Source: Nitrosopumilaceae archaeon (GTDB lineage: Archaea; Thermoproteota; Nitrososphaeria; Nitrososphaerales; Nitrosopumilaceae). Taken from it: a stretch of DNA of 9,470 nt. A model generated the notes under the pieces. It was not told the origin of the DNA and did not search any database. It saw nothing but the letters and a program-made list of their open reading frames with translations. The position numbers were made by a program, and so were the translations under genes. Position 1 is the first letter of the stretch; the number at the start of each line of letters is the position of its first letter. Positions 1-5,780 of the stretch are shown in pieces. The stretch lies in assembly GCA_007571225.1 (NCBI GenBank), contig RKRU01000096.1, forward strand, positions 1-9,470, given 5' to 3'.

Positions 1-42
1 AACAGCCAGTACCTAACAGCCAGTACCTAACAGCCAGTACCT
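1..42. repeat. 14-bp tandem repeat, three copies at the window edge
   Basis: The unit AACAGCCAGTACCT occurs three times in a row with no mismatch, ending at 42. The array reaches the first base of the window, so its true copy number is unknown. No coding frame explains it. It lies downstream of the amoB stop. Confidence 0.95.
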
Positions 43-247
43 ATTCTCCACTCTCATTTGGCATGACTGCAGCCTGATTGCGCGATATCATACGGCCCTG
101 GAGATCGACTGACTTTGATAAAGTATGGAGCCTGACATCACTAGGTGCGACTTGGCATCGTGTGGGGACAACCATGCGATACGAAACGTTACACGCACCT
201 CATCTTTCTCCAAGTGATAAAATGAAAGGAAAAAGGGGATTTGTGGG
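43..247. other. Gene-free stretch downstream of amoB
   Basis: I see no credible gene here. The only long frame across it is the opposite-strand shadow of the amoB 3' end. Reading leftward from the amoB stop, a pyrimidine-rich tract (complement of 219-236, with runs of T) is a plausible transcription stop for amoB. Confidence 0.5.
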
Positions 248-817
248 TCAGATTACCTGCCAGGGCCGTGTTGCAAACGTAATCACATATCCTACTCCAA
301 TTATAATCGACTGGTATGCGATATTGGTGTATGGAATAGGCTTGAGTATGTGTTCGCCTTCTACAACGACTGTTTGGCCAGGACCAAGTCCAGGACCTAC
401 CTGAGCTACGTTGAGCTGTGTGTGTACGTGATACACGCCTGGCTCTAGTGCCTTGGCCTGCATCTCATAGTCCATCTGGCTGTTTCCCTTTAGGTCAAAG
501 ACGTTGCCTGGGGGATCCCTGGCTTGCATCTCCCATCTGTTGCCGGCGTTTGTGGATTCGGAGAAGATGGATAACCATCCTCTGAGATCCCTCTCCACGA
601 GACTTACTAATGTTCCAGTGAGAATAAGGGTTTCACCAGTATTCAGTGACTGCCTGTTAAAGGTCTCACCTTCAATTCTCACGAACCGGCTTTGGAGTTG
701 CGCTTGGACACCGTGTGCCTCTGCGCTTGGAAGTACGGCCTCAACCCAGTTGAAGCCCAGCGTTCCCAGCGCAAGTACTGCGGCCAGTCCTAACACAAAA
801 ATCTTCTTTTCGAACAT
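248..817 (-). CDS. amoB: Ammonia monooxygenase subunit B (archaeal AmoB)
   Basis: Subunit B of the membrane-bound copper ammonia monooxygenase, which oxidises ammonia to hydroxylamine; its soluble cupredoxin-like domain faces outside the membrane. The 189-residue protein starts at MFEKKIF. It has an N-terminal hydrophobic segment (about 5-29), a His right after it (H35, in AEAHG), an HVH pair (H130, H132) matching the PmoB copper ligands, and a hydrophobic C-terminal anchor (about 165-184). It is much shorter than bacterial AmoB/PmoB, which carry a second cupredoxin domain; this is normal for archaea. The frame is open 24 codons further upstream, but a TATA box centred about 26 nt before 817 and the archaeal family start support 817. 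It diverges from amoC. Confidence 0.95.
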   Translation of the reverse strand: MFEKKIFVLGLAAVLALGTLGFNWVEAVLPSAEAHGVQAQLQSRFVRIEGETFNRQSLNTGETLILTGTLVSLVERDLRGWLSIFSESTNAGNRWEMQARDPPGNVFDLKGNSQMDYEMQAKALEPGVYHVHTQLNVAQVGPGLGPGQTVVVEGEHILKPIPYTNIAYQSIIIGVGYVITFATRPWQVI

Positions 818-840
818 GGTATCCCTTACTACAGTGGTAG

Positions 841-846
841 TATATA
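841..846 (-). promoter_or_regulatory. TATA box of amoB
   Basis: TATATA at 841-846 is centred about 26 nt upstream of the amoB ATG at 817. That spacing predicts a leaderless or nearly leaderless transcript and decides against the longer upstream start at 889. No Shine-Dalgarno motif precedes the ATG. Confidence 0.65.
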
Positions 847-1031
847 CCGTTATATGTTTTACCTTTGTCTTGTGTCTTGGCAGGTACAAAACGCCTCACT
901 GATTAACATCAATGTTTAACAATAAAGTTGACGTACACAATGATAAATTTTTTTGAATGTACACCTGTAATATTTCAAATAATTCTAGTACAGCAGACAT
1001 AATCATGTGAATAATACCTGAAAAAAACGTT

Positions 1032-1040
1032 TTTTAAAAT
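1032..1040 (+). promoter_or_regulatory. Probable TATA box of amoC
   Basis: An A/T block (TTTTAAAAT, 1032-1040), preceded by a further A/T tract, is centred near 1036. It predicts transcription starting around 1062-1065. This fits either the in-frame GTG at 1065 or a short leader to the ATG at 1077. Confidence 0.5.
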
Positions 1041-1076
1041 CCGTAGTTCATATACCTAATCCACGTGACCTCCGGT

Positions 1077-1640
1077 ATGGCACAAATGCCCGCATTAATC
1101 CCAAAGGAGGTCGAGATCCAGAGGCTCAAGAAGATCTGGCTGATCGTCATTGCAATGGGATCAACTGCAGCATCGGTAGAGGTGGACAACTTTGTTGATG
1201 GTTCACTACACCAGACATCGATCAGAGACAGCGCGTTTACACCGGCACACTGGTGGCTGTATTCGCACTTTGTTGCGCTTCCACTAGGATGGGGTGCAGC
1301 AGCGATCTACGATAGAAAGGTACCCATACTCAGGGGCCCGAACAACTCGATGAACACCGGTCTGAAGATGACCATACTGGGTTATCTGGCGACTATGTTC
1401 ACGATCGGAGTCAACGAGATGTGGCACTTTTGGTTCGTTGAGGAGATCTTTGCGGTTCCAAACCACTGGATGTTCAACATGGGCGTCGTAGTAGCGTTCA
1501 TGGGTGCACTTGCCTACGTGGTCAGGGTTTATGCCCGACTGGTAGAGCTGGGTGCGGAGACTCCAGGAGAGAACCCGTATGTTGCAGAGATGTACAAGAT
1601 GGCCCTTGAAGGCAAACTGTACAGCAGGTCAATCCCGTAG
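1077..1640 (+). CDS. amoC: Ammonia monooxygenase subunit C (archaeal AmoC)
   Basis: Membrane subunit C of ammonia monooxygenase. The 187-residue protein starts MAQMPALIPKEVE, the start familiar from archaeal AmoC. Hydrophobic segments lie near 17-33, 59-77, 98-113 and 131-151. The stretch N113-E-M-W-H117 followed after twelve residues by H130 matches the His spacing of the PmoC copper site; the position equivalent to the PmoC Asp is Asn here. An in-frame GTG at 1065 would add four residues and could be a leaderless start, so the start is uncertain by 12 nt. The gene diverges from amoB across an A+T-rich region and is followed by a probable terminator, so it seems to be transcribed alone. Confidence 0.95.
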   Translation: MAQMPALIPKEVEIQRLKKIWLIVIAMGSTAASVEVDNFVDGSLHQTSIRDSAFTPAHWWLYSHFVALPLGWGAAAIYDRKVPILRGPNNSMNTGLKMTILGYLATMFTIGVNEMWHFWFVEEIFAVPNHWMFNMGVVVAFMGALAYVVRVYARLVELGAETPGENPYVAEMYKMALEGKLYSRSIP

Positions 1641-1642
1641 TG

Positions 1643-1680
1643 GTGCTAACAAGCACACACTTTTTTTCATTTTATTATGG
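1643..1680 (+). terminator. Probable amoC terminator
   Basis: Just after the amoC stop, GTGC (1643-1646) and GCAC (1653-1656) can form a short stem with a 6-nt loop. They are followed by seven T (1661-1667) and further T-rich sequence. T tracts alone can stop archaeal RNA polymerase, so the weak stem may not matter. Confidence 0.5.
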
Positions 1681-1764
1681 GTCTGTGCGCATGCAATTGT
1701 GTGTATGAAACGACTACTGAAATATCGCTGCAAGCATTGTGTTTTTTTGGCCGTCCCTCTTATT

Positions 1765-1788
1765 TTTATAAACCGTGATGGTTTAAAT
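1765..1788 (+). promoter_or_regulatory. Candidate promoter of rtcB
   Basis: Two TATA-like blocks lie before rtcB. TTTATAAA (1765-1772) predicts initiation near 1793. TTTAAAT (1782-1788) predicts initiation near 1810, at the GTG codon at 1812. Neither supports translation from the TTG at 1788, which would not be transcribed from these boxes. Confidence 0.4.
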
Positions 1789-1811
1789 TGGAATGTGCCC
1801 CCCGTGGGGGT

Positions 1812-3257
1812 GTGGTGGTAACTCCCCGGCTTGTAAGCGACAACCAGTATGTCATAGACGCTGATCCGTCATCTGGGAGGCTGGCCCCCGTGAGAATCTA
1901 TGCGGACTCGGCCCTGCTGCAAAAGATGCTTACGGACAGGACCATCAAACAGGCATGCAACGTGGCATCCATTCCGGGTATCGTGAGCCACGGTGTTGTG
2001 CTTCCTGACGGACATGAGGGGTATGGTTTTCCGGTGGGTGGTGTTGCCGCGATGGATGCCGAGGAGGGTATGATAAGTCCCGGTGGAGTCGGATACGACA
2101 TTAACTGCGGGGTCCGCCTTTTACGTACAAACCTTGCAGAAGAGGATGTCCGCCCGCGTATCCGGGATGTAGTCTCGGATCTCTTCAACTCAATTCCTTC
2201 TGGAGTGGGTTCAAAGGGCGCAGTCAGGCTCAAGCGCTCCGAGCTTGACGAGGTTATGGTGAATGGTGTAAACTGGGCAGTTGATCACGGATATGGATTT
2301 ACCGACGATGCCGAAGTGTGCGAGGAGCGCGGCCGCATCGAGGGGGCCGATCCAGGTGCCGTATCTGATAAGGCAAAGAGCCGCGGCGCCCCACAGCTTG
2401 GCAGTTTGGGCTCTGGAAACCACTTTTTGGAGATACAGCGGGTAGATGAGATCCATGACTTGGAGGCTGCATCCCGCATGGGAATAGAAGAGGGCTCCAT
2501 TACTGTACTGATACATTGTGGTTCGCGCGGTTTTGGACACCAAGTGTGTAGCGACTATTTGAGGGTCTCGGAGAGGTCTATGTCCAAGTATGGCATCAGG
2601 CTGCCTGACCGGGAGCTTGCATGCGTTCCGAACTCTTCTGAAGAGGGCGACTCGTACCGCAAGGCGATGTTTGCGGCGCTCAACTTTGCATGGAGCAACA
2701 GGCAGATGATCACGCACTGGACCCGCAAGTCCTTTGAGCGCGTCTTTGGTATGTCCGAGTCGGACTTGGATATGCGGCTGGTGTATGATGTGGCCCACAA
2801 CATAGCCAAGGTGGAGGAGCACGTCGTGGAGGGTGAGAGGCGGCAGTTGGTGGTACACCGCAAGGGGGCCACTAGGGCGTTTCCAGCACGGCGCGACGAG
2901 GTTCCATTGAGATATCGCGATCTGGGACAGCCCGTACTAGTGCCTGGATCGATGGGGACTGCAAGCTGGATACTGTTGGGGCAGCCCGGCTCGATGTCGC
3001 TGAGCTTTGGCTCCACGGCACACGGCGCGGGCAGGATGATGTCGCGATCAAAGGCCAGGAGGAACTATACAGAGGGGCAGGTGCGGCGGTCACTTGACCA
3101 GCGCGGGATCTTCATCAGAGCGCTTACTAGGGATGGGGTGGTCGAGGAGACCCCGCAGGCATACAAGGATGTAGATGCGGTAGTTAATGTATCACACAAG
3201 CTTGGTATCGCCACAAAGGTTGCCAGGCTAGTGCCCGTGGGGGTAATGAAGGGATGA
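1812..3257 (+). CDS. rtcB: RNA-splicing ligase RtcB
   Basis: RtcB joins RNA ends carrying 2',3'-cyclic phosphate (or 3'-phosphate) to 5'-OH ends, using GTP and Mn2+. In archaea it ligates tRNA exons after splicing-endonuclease cleavage. From the GTG at 1812 the protein has 481 residues, the length I recall for Pyrococcus RtcB. Visible signatures are PDGHEGYGFPVGG (65-77), the metal-binding Cys in GGVGYDINCG (C99), LGSLGSGNHFLE, IHCGSRGFGHQ, DVAHNIAKVEEH, HRKGATRAFP, and FGSTAHGAGR whose His404 corresponds to the guanylylated nucleophile. The residue before that His is Ala, where the Pyrococcus protein has Cys. GTG codons at 1812 and 1815 or a TTG at 1788 are possible starts; promoter position and length favour 1812. 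The stop overlaps the next gene. No intein interrupts it. Confidence 0.95.
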   Translation: MVVTPRLVSDNQYVIDADPSSGRLAPVRIYADSALLQKMLTDRTIKQACNVASIPGIVSHGVVLPDGHEGYGFPVGGVAAMDAEEGMISPGGVGYDINCGVRLLRTNLAEEDVRPRIRDVVSDLFNSIPSGVGSKGAVRLKRSELDEVMVNGVNWAVDHGYGFTDDAEVCEERGRIEGADPGAVSDKAKSRGAPQLGSLGSGNHFLEIQRVDEIHDLEAASRMGIEEGSITVLIHCGSRGFGHQVCSDYLRVSERSMSKYGIRLPDRELACVPNSSEEGDSYRKAMFAALNFAWSNRQMITHWTRKSFERVFGMSESDLDMRLVYDVAHNIAKVEEHVVEGERRQLVVHRKGATRAFPARRDEVPLRYRDLGQPVLVPGSMGTASWILLGQPGSMSLSFGSTAHGAGRMMSRSKARRNYTEGQVRRSLDQRGIFIRALTRDGVVEETPQAYKDVDAVVNVSHKLGIATKVARLVPVGVMKG

Positions 3258-3676
3258 GTATGGCAGCAAGTGACGAGGAACTTGAGAGGCTAAAGGCCAG
3301 GAGGCTAGCAGAGATGCAGCGGAACATACAGGCCAAGATGCAGAAGGAAAAGTCCGCTGCAGATGCGGCAGAACGCGCCAAATCCGGCCAAGATGCGCCC
3401 AAGACGCCTAGAGATGTCGTGGTGGCCTCGCTGGGGTTCAGGGGCCTTGAGGTGCTTGAGGGTGCAGAAGCCCAGTATCCAAACGAGGCGCGCATTGTGA
3501 TTGGCAAGCTTGCCGAGCTGATCCGCTCAGGCGGGCTTGCAGAGACTATAGATGGAGGACAGCTGCTGGCACTCTTCCGCATGATAGGAATGCCGGTAAG
3601 GATCGCAACTACAATAAAGATAGAGGAGGACGGCAAGTTCGTGTCTCTCTCTGATCGATTCAAGAGCGGGCACTAA
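3254..3676 (+). CDS. PDCD5/TFAR19-like small DNA-binding protein
   Basis: A 140-residue soluble protein. Its ATG overlaps the rtcB stop as ATGA, so the two are almost certainly co-transcribed and translationally coupled. The N-terminus (about 6-30, DEELERLKARRLAEMQRNIQ) is a charged helix of the kind that opens PDCD5-family proteins. A basic, Ala-rich linker follows (31-52). The C-terminal part (about 55-135) resembles the PDCD5 helical core: a segment on the theme KLAELIRSGGLAETIDGGQLL, then an Arg/Lys strand ending in DGKFVSLSDRFKS. Archaeal PDCD5 proteins bind nucleic acid, and the exact role is not established. An alternative ATG lies at 3260. The assignment rests on motif resemblance; it is not archease, the usual RtcB partner. 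Confidence 0.7.
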   Translation: MSMAASDEELERLKARRLAEMQRNIQAKMQKEKSAADAAERAKSGQDAPKTPRDVVVASLGFRGLEVLEGAEAQYPNEARIVIGKLAELIRSGGLAETIDGGQLLALFRMIGMPVRIATTIKIEEDGKFVSLSDRFKSGH

Positions 3677-3787
3677 TGTCTGGCAGTTACTCATAATTGC
3701 ACCACCATGAAATTACATCTGCTGGACTAGGGATCAGAAGCGGGTACATGCCCAGAATATTCTCATTGGTACAAAGATGCATGCTAC

Positions 3788-3818
3788 AGTATAGGTGTGT
3801 AGTATAGGTGTGTAGTAT
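3788..3818. repeat. 13-bp tandem repeat between convergent genes
   Basis: AGTATAGGTGTGT occurs twice in tandem (3788-3800, 3801-3813) followed by AGTAT (3814-3818), about 2.4 copies. It sits in the 150-bp gap where the PDCD5-like gene and the uS11 gene converge, just past the uS11 stop. Confidence 0.9.
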
Positions 3819-3826
3819 GAGAGCAG

Positions 3827-4555
3827 TTAGACCCTTCTTCCGCGCTTGCCGCCCTTCTTTCTTGTGGTGTCATGCGGGATCGGTGTGACGTCGTCTATCC
3901 TGCCTATCTTGAATCCGCCTCTTGCCAGCGCCCTGATCGCAGCCTGTGCTCCTGGGCCCGGTACCCTTGAGCCCACGCCGCCTACGGCACGCACCCTTAT
4001 GTGAAATCCTATAAATCCCTTGGCCCTTGCGGATTCTACTACGGCGCTTGCTGCCTTCATTGCGGCAAACGGGGACGATTCGTATCTGTCTGCATTGACG
4101 TGTATGCCACCTGAGCTGATCGAGACGGTCTCGCCTCCTGTGAGGTCGGTCATGTGGATTATGGTGTTGTTGTAGCTGCTGAATATGTGGGCAATGCCCC
4201 ATTTTTCCAGCTCCTCTTCCTTCTTTATGTTCTGGGCCTTGGCAGACTCGGTGTCGGGGGTAGTGGACTGCGCCTTGCTGTCTGTAGACATTCTTATCTC
4301 TGCCAGCTGTGCCTGAGTCTCACTAACGCTGATGGTCCTAGTATTATCTCCTGTCTCCTGTAGCTCCTCTGTCGTCTGTGCATCGTCTGTACTCTGCGAC
4401 TCTGCATCTGTACCCTGTGACTCTATATCCGTACTAGGCACCTCTGCATCTGTACTCTGCAGTTTAGCATCTGCAGATTCGGCCGCGTTGATGTCCTCTG
4501 TCTCCTGCAGTTCCTCTACTGTTTTGTCCTGTCGTTCGTCGCTTGCCTCTGACAA
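3827..4555 (-). CDS. rps11: Small-subunit ribosomal protein uS11 with acidic N-terminal extension
   Basis: uS11 sits on the platform of the small ribosomal subunit near the mRNA exit. The C-terminal part (about residue 115 to 242) is a complete uS11: [75 protein letters not shown], ending in [14 protein letters not shown]. In front lies an unusual Ser/Thr/Glu/Asp/Gln-rich extension with four 7-residue repeats (32-59). The 242-residue frame begins at a TTG (4555); a TATA box centred about 26 nt upstream supports leaderless translation from it. An internal ATG (residue 89, 4291) would give 154 residues, close to the usual archaeal size, so the extension could instead be an untranslated leader. 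No other ribosomal gene is nearby. Confidence 0.9.
   Translation of the reverse strand: MSEASDERQDKTVEELQETEDINAAESADAKLQSTDAEVPSTDIESQGTDAESQSTDDAQTTEELQETGDNTRTISVSETQAQLAEIRMSTDSKAQSTTPDTESAKAQNIKKEEELEKWGIAHIFSSYNNTIIHMTDLTGGETVSISSGGIHVNADRYESSPFAAMKAASAVVESARAKGFIGFHIRVRAVGGVGSRVPGPGAQAAIRALARGGFKIGRIDDVTPIPHDTTRKKGGKRGRRV
4379..4462 (-). repeat. Coding 21-bp (7-residue) repeats in the uS11 extension
   Basis: Residues 32-59 of the uS11 frame are four diverged heptads: [29 protein letters not shown] second duplication, EELQETED and EELQETGD, brackets this block. Codons differ between copies, so the duplications are not fresh. Confidence 0.8.
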
Positions 4556-4576
4556 CGATTAATCCGCTCAAAAGGG

Positions 4577-4584
4577 TTTAAAAA
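4577..4584 (-). promoter_or_regulatory. TATA box of the uS11 gene
   Basis: TTTAAAAA on the + strand (TTTTTAAA on the gene strand) at 4577-4584 is centred 25-26 nt before the TTG start at 4555, the spacing seen at other genes in the window. It supports a transcript that begins at or beside the TTG and so includes the N-terminal extension. Confidence 0.6.
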
Positions 4585-4794
4585 ACACTGCGCAAGCAGA
4601 TGCCACACACGATAGAACCACACCTGTACAGACTGTACCGTTTGACGATCTTGTGTGTGTTGTACGACCACCACCACACCCCGATCGCAAAAATCAAGAA
4701 CGATGCATGCCCGAATGTTTGTGTCATGCACCACTGTGTCCACTTGCTGCGCATGGCCGCTTTCTGCAGGCGTCACCATGATGTACCCTCCATA

Positions 4795-4822
4795 ATACTA
4801 CTCCTGCAAGGGGCAGTAGTAT
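4795..4822. repeat. 8-bp inverted repeat overlapping the first direct-repeat copy
   Basis: ATACTACT (4795-4802) and AGTAGTAT (4815-4822) can pair across a 12-nt loop. The right arm lies inside the first copy of the 23-bp direct repeat. The second copy keeps the right arm but lacks the left arm. Confidence 0.6.
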
Positions 4823-4912
4823 GGCCCTGTAGGTCATATGGATCAGTATCGCGCCTTCCATAACGGCCATGACGCTTGCAAGGGGCAGTAGTATGGCCCG
4901 GCAGGTCGTGTC
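4805..4912. repeat. 23-bp exact direct repeat, two copies 72 bp apart
   Basis: The segment starting TGCAAGGGGCAGTAG and ending TATGGCCC occurs exactly at 4805-4827 and again at 4877-4899. After it, AGGTC and alternating matches continue for about 13 bp with five differences, so the related unit is about 36 bp. In copy 2, GGGCAG (4883-4888) can also pair with CTGCCC (4912-4917). Confidence 0.9.
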
Positions 4913-4996
4913 TGCCCAAGTGATCGTCTGCAGGGGTGGTTCTGATTTAGTTTGATCGTGTAAAACCGACTGCTCAGTCTGTACAATCCAGATTCA

Positions 4997-5005
4997 CATA
5001 TATAC
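4997..5005 (+). promoter_or_regulatory. TATA box of the Cys/His-cluster protein gene
   Basis: CATATATAC at 4997-5005 is centred near 5001 and predicts transcription starting near 5027. That excludes the ATG at 5016 and leaves the ATG at 5037 with a leader of about ten nucleotides. Confidence 0.6.
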
Positions 5006-5036
5006 ACCGTACCGTATGGTACATTCAGGTTACGTC

Positions 5037-5429
5037 ATGCCAAAAGAAGGTTTCAAGTCTATAACGATCTCTGACTATAACTATGAGCGATTCAAGGAGG
5101 CGTTTCAGACCAACAAGCAGGCGCTTGCCAGAAAGGGGATCAACAGCTTTTCTGGCTATGTGACATACATGCTTGAGGAGGCAGTAGAGCGCGACAGGAC
5201 GTTTGCGCGCTGTGCCCCTAAACTAGAAGCCCTATTTGTAGAGGAGGACCGCATAGTACTCCAGGACAACATACACAACCGCATAGCGGAGGTAGTCTTG
5301 CAGCAGGGCGAGGTATTCTGCCTCTTTTGTGAATCAAAGGACTGCGTGCACGTAGGGTATGTGTTTTCAATCCCAGAAGTGTACAGGACCCTCGACAATA
5401 AGGGAATAAACAAACCGGATCTGCCTTGA
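5037..5429 (+). CDS. Putative ribbon-helix-helix-like regulator with CxxCx4CxH cluster
   Basis: A 130-residue protein starting MPKEGFKSITISDYNYERF. The first 50 residues give a short strand (FKSITI) and two helices ending in FSGYVTYMLEEAVERD, the general shape of ribbon-helix-helix DNA-binding proteins; this is a resemblance only. The C-terminal half has C95-LF-C98-ESKD-C103-V-H105, a compact set of four potential zinc or other metal ligands, followed by a hydrophobic stretch (GYVFSIPEVY). I recall similar proteins as conserved hypotheticals in Thaumarchaeota. An ATG at 5016 would add seven residues, but the TATA position favours 5037. Its stop lies one base from the 3' end of the convergent tRNA-Leu gene. 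Metal-dependent DNA binding is inference. Confidence 0.8.
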   Translation: MPKEGFKSITISDYNYERFKEAFQTNKQALARKGINSFSGYVTYMLEEAVERDRTFARCAPKLEALFVEEDRIVLQDNIHNRIAEVVLQQGEVFCLFCESKDCVHVGYVFSIPEVYRTLDNKGINKPDLP

Positions 5430-5475
5430 GTGGAGGAGGTGGGATTTGAACCCACGAACTCCTGAGAGACAGGAT

Positions 5476-5490
5476 CACCCATTTTTTGAT
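5476..5490 (-). other. Canonical anticodon-loop intron of tRNA-Leu(UAA), 15 nt
   Basis: It lies between G37 and A38, the classical position. A central 4-bp helix of the bulge-helix-bulge can form between CTTA (32-35) and TGGG in the intron, with two G.U pairs. The intron is very short. Confidence 0.7.
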
Positions 5491-5504
5491 CTTAAGTCCT
5501 GCAT

Positions 5505-5528
5505 ATCCAAAAGCGCAAGAAGCGCTTG
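5505..5528 (-). other. Non-canonical D-arm intron of tRNA-Leu(UAA), 24 nt
   Basis: Exon CCAA pairs with intron TTGG as a 4-bp central helix. It is flanked by 3-nt bulges AGC and ATA, and the intron closes a stem AAGCGC/GCGCTT with loop TTCTT. Cutting after the second base of each bulge removes exactly 24 nt and restores a normal D stem. The outer helix is imperfect (CCTG/CAGG with mismatches next to the bulge). Confidence 0.65.
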
Positions 5529-5582
5529 CTTTGGCCAGGCTTGATTACTCCTCCCCTGCGTCAGTATGACACCAATCTACGA

Positions 5583-5588
5583 TTTAAT
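5583..5588 (-). promoter_or_regulatory. Candidate TATA box of tRNA-Leu
   Basis: TTTAAT at 5583-5588 (ATTAAA on the gene strand) lies about 31 nt upstream of the mature tRNA 5' end at 5554, which fits a short 5' leader. It is weak and not unique in this stretch. Confidence 0.3.
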
Positions 5589-5780
5589 GGTTTGTGACGC
5601 CCGGGCGTTGTCTAATTGTCCTCTTTTTCCCACTAGACACGACTGAAAAACCCGTGTTGCACTACCAGAGAGGCCTTTTTTCCAGTTATATTTTGTGCCC
5701 GACAGGGCAGGTAAGGTCGTACCTTTAGCGGCAAGAGATCTGGATAACGCCCCAAACATCTATACCAAGATTGATCCTGC

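Larger units (their letters stand above)
4585..4990. other. Intergenic stretch without a convincing gene
   Basis: Two overlapping opposite-strand frames here have no family resemblance and unusual composition, so I do not accept them. What the stretch does hold is a 23-bp exact direct repeat and a small hairpin, listed separately. An unannotated RNA gene is possible, but I cannot fold one convincingly by eye. Confidence 0.5.
5431..5554 (-). tRNA. tRNA-Leu(UAA) with two predicted introns
   Basis: Read on the - strand: acceptor GGAGGAG/CTCCTCC with discriminator A, anticodon stem CAGGA/TCCTG around C-T-TAA-G, a type II variable arm (CTC-TCAG-GAG), and T arm GTGGG-TTCAAAT-CCCAC. The gene is 124 nt, about 39 nt too long. 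A 15-nt intron after G37 (5476-5490) and a 24-nt intron in the D arm (5505-5528) bring it to 85 nt with D stem ATC/GAT and one base before the anticodon stem. 3' CCA is not encoded. Splicing would need the archaeal endonuclease and RtcB. Confidence 0.9.

Noticed and set aside
1..42. Tandem repeat as a CRISPR array
   Set aside because: Units of 14 bp directly abut with no spacers, and no cas gene is present in the window.
78..404. 108-codon + strand frame at the left edge
   Set aside because: It starts at a TTG and runs into the 3' end of amoB in antisense, with no promoter or homology that I can see.
504..902. 132-codon + strand open frame opposite amoB
   Set aside because: It lies antisense to the well-supported amoB gene and shows no family resemblance; it is the complement shadow of that gene.
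2211..2858. 215-codon - strand open frame inside rtcB
   Set aside because: rtcB on the other strand carries every family motif through this region, so the antisense frame is a by-product of its codon use.
4516..4863. Overlapping 87-codon frames on both strands between uS11 and the Cys/His protein gene
   Set aside because: Composition is rich in His, Cys and Arg with no domain resemblance, and one frame overlaps the uS11 promoter and start. The direct repeat better explains this stretch.
5156..5482. - strand frames overlapping the Cys/His protein gene and tRNA-Leu
   Set aside because: They read through the 3' part of the tRNA gene and antisense to a supported gene.
5771..5780. TTGATCCTGC, identical to part of the 16S rRNA 5' end
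   Set aside because: The flanking bases do not continue the 16S sequence, and a 10-bp match is expected by chance.
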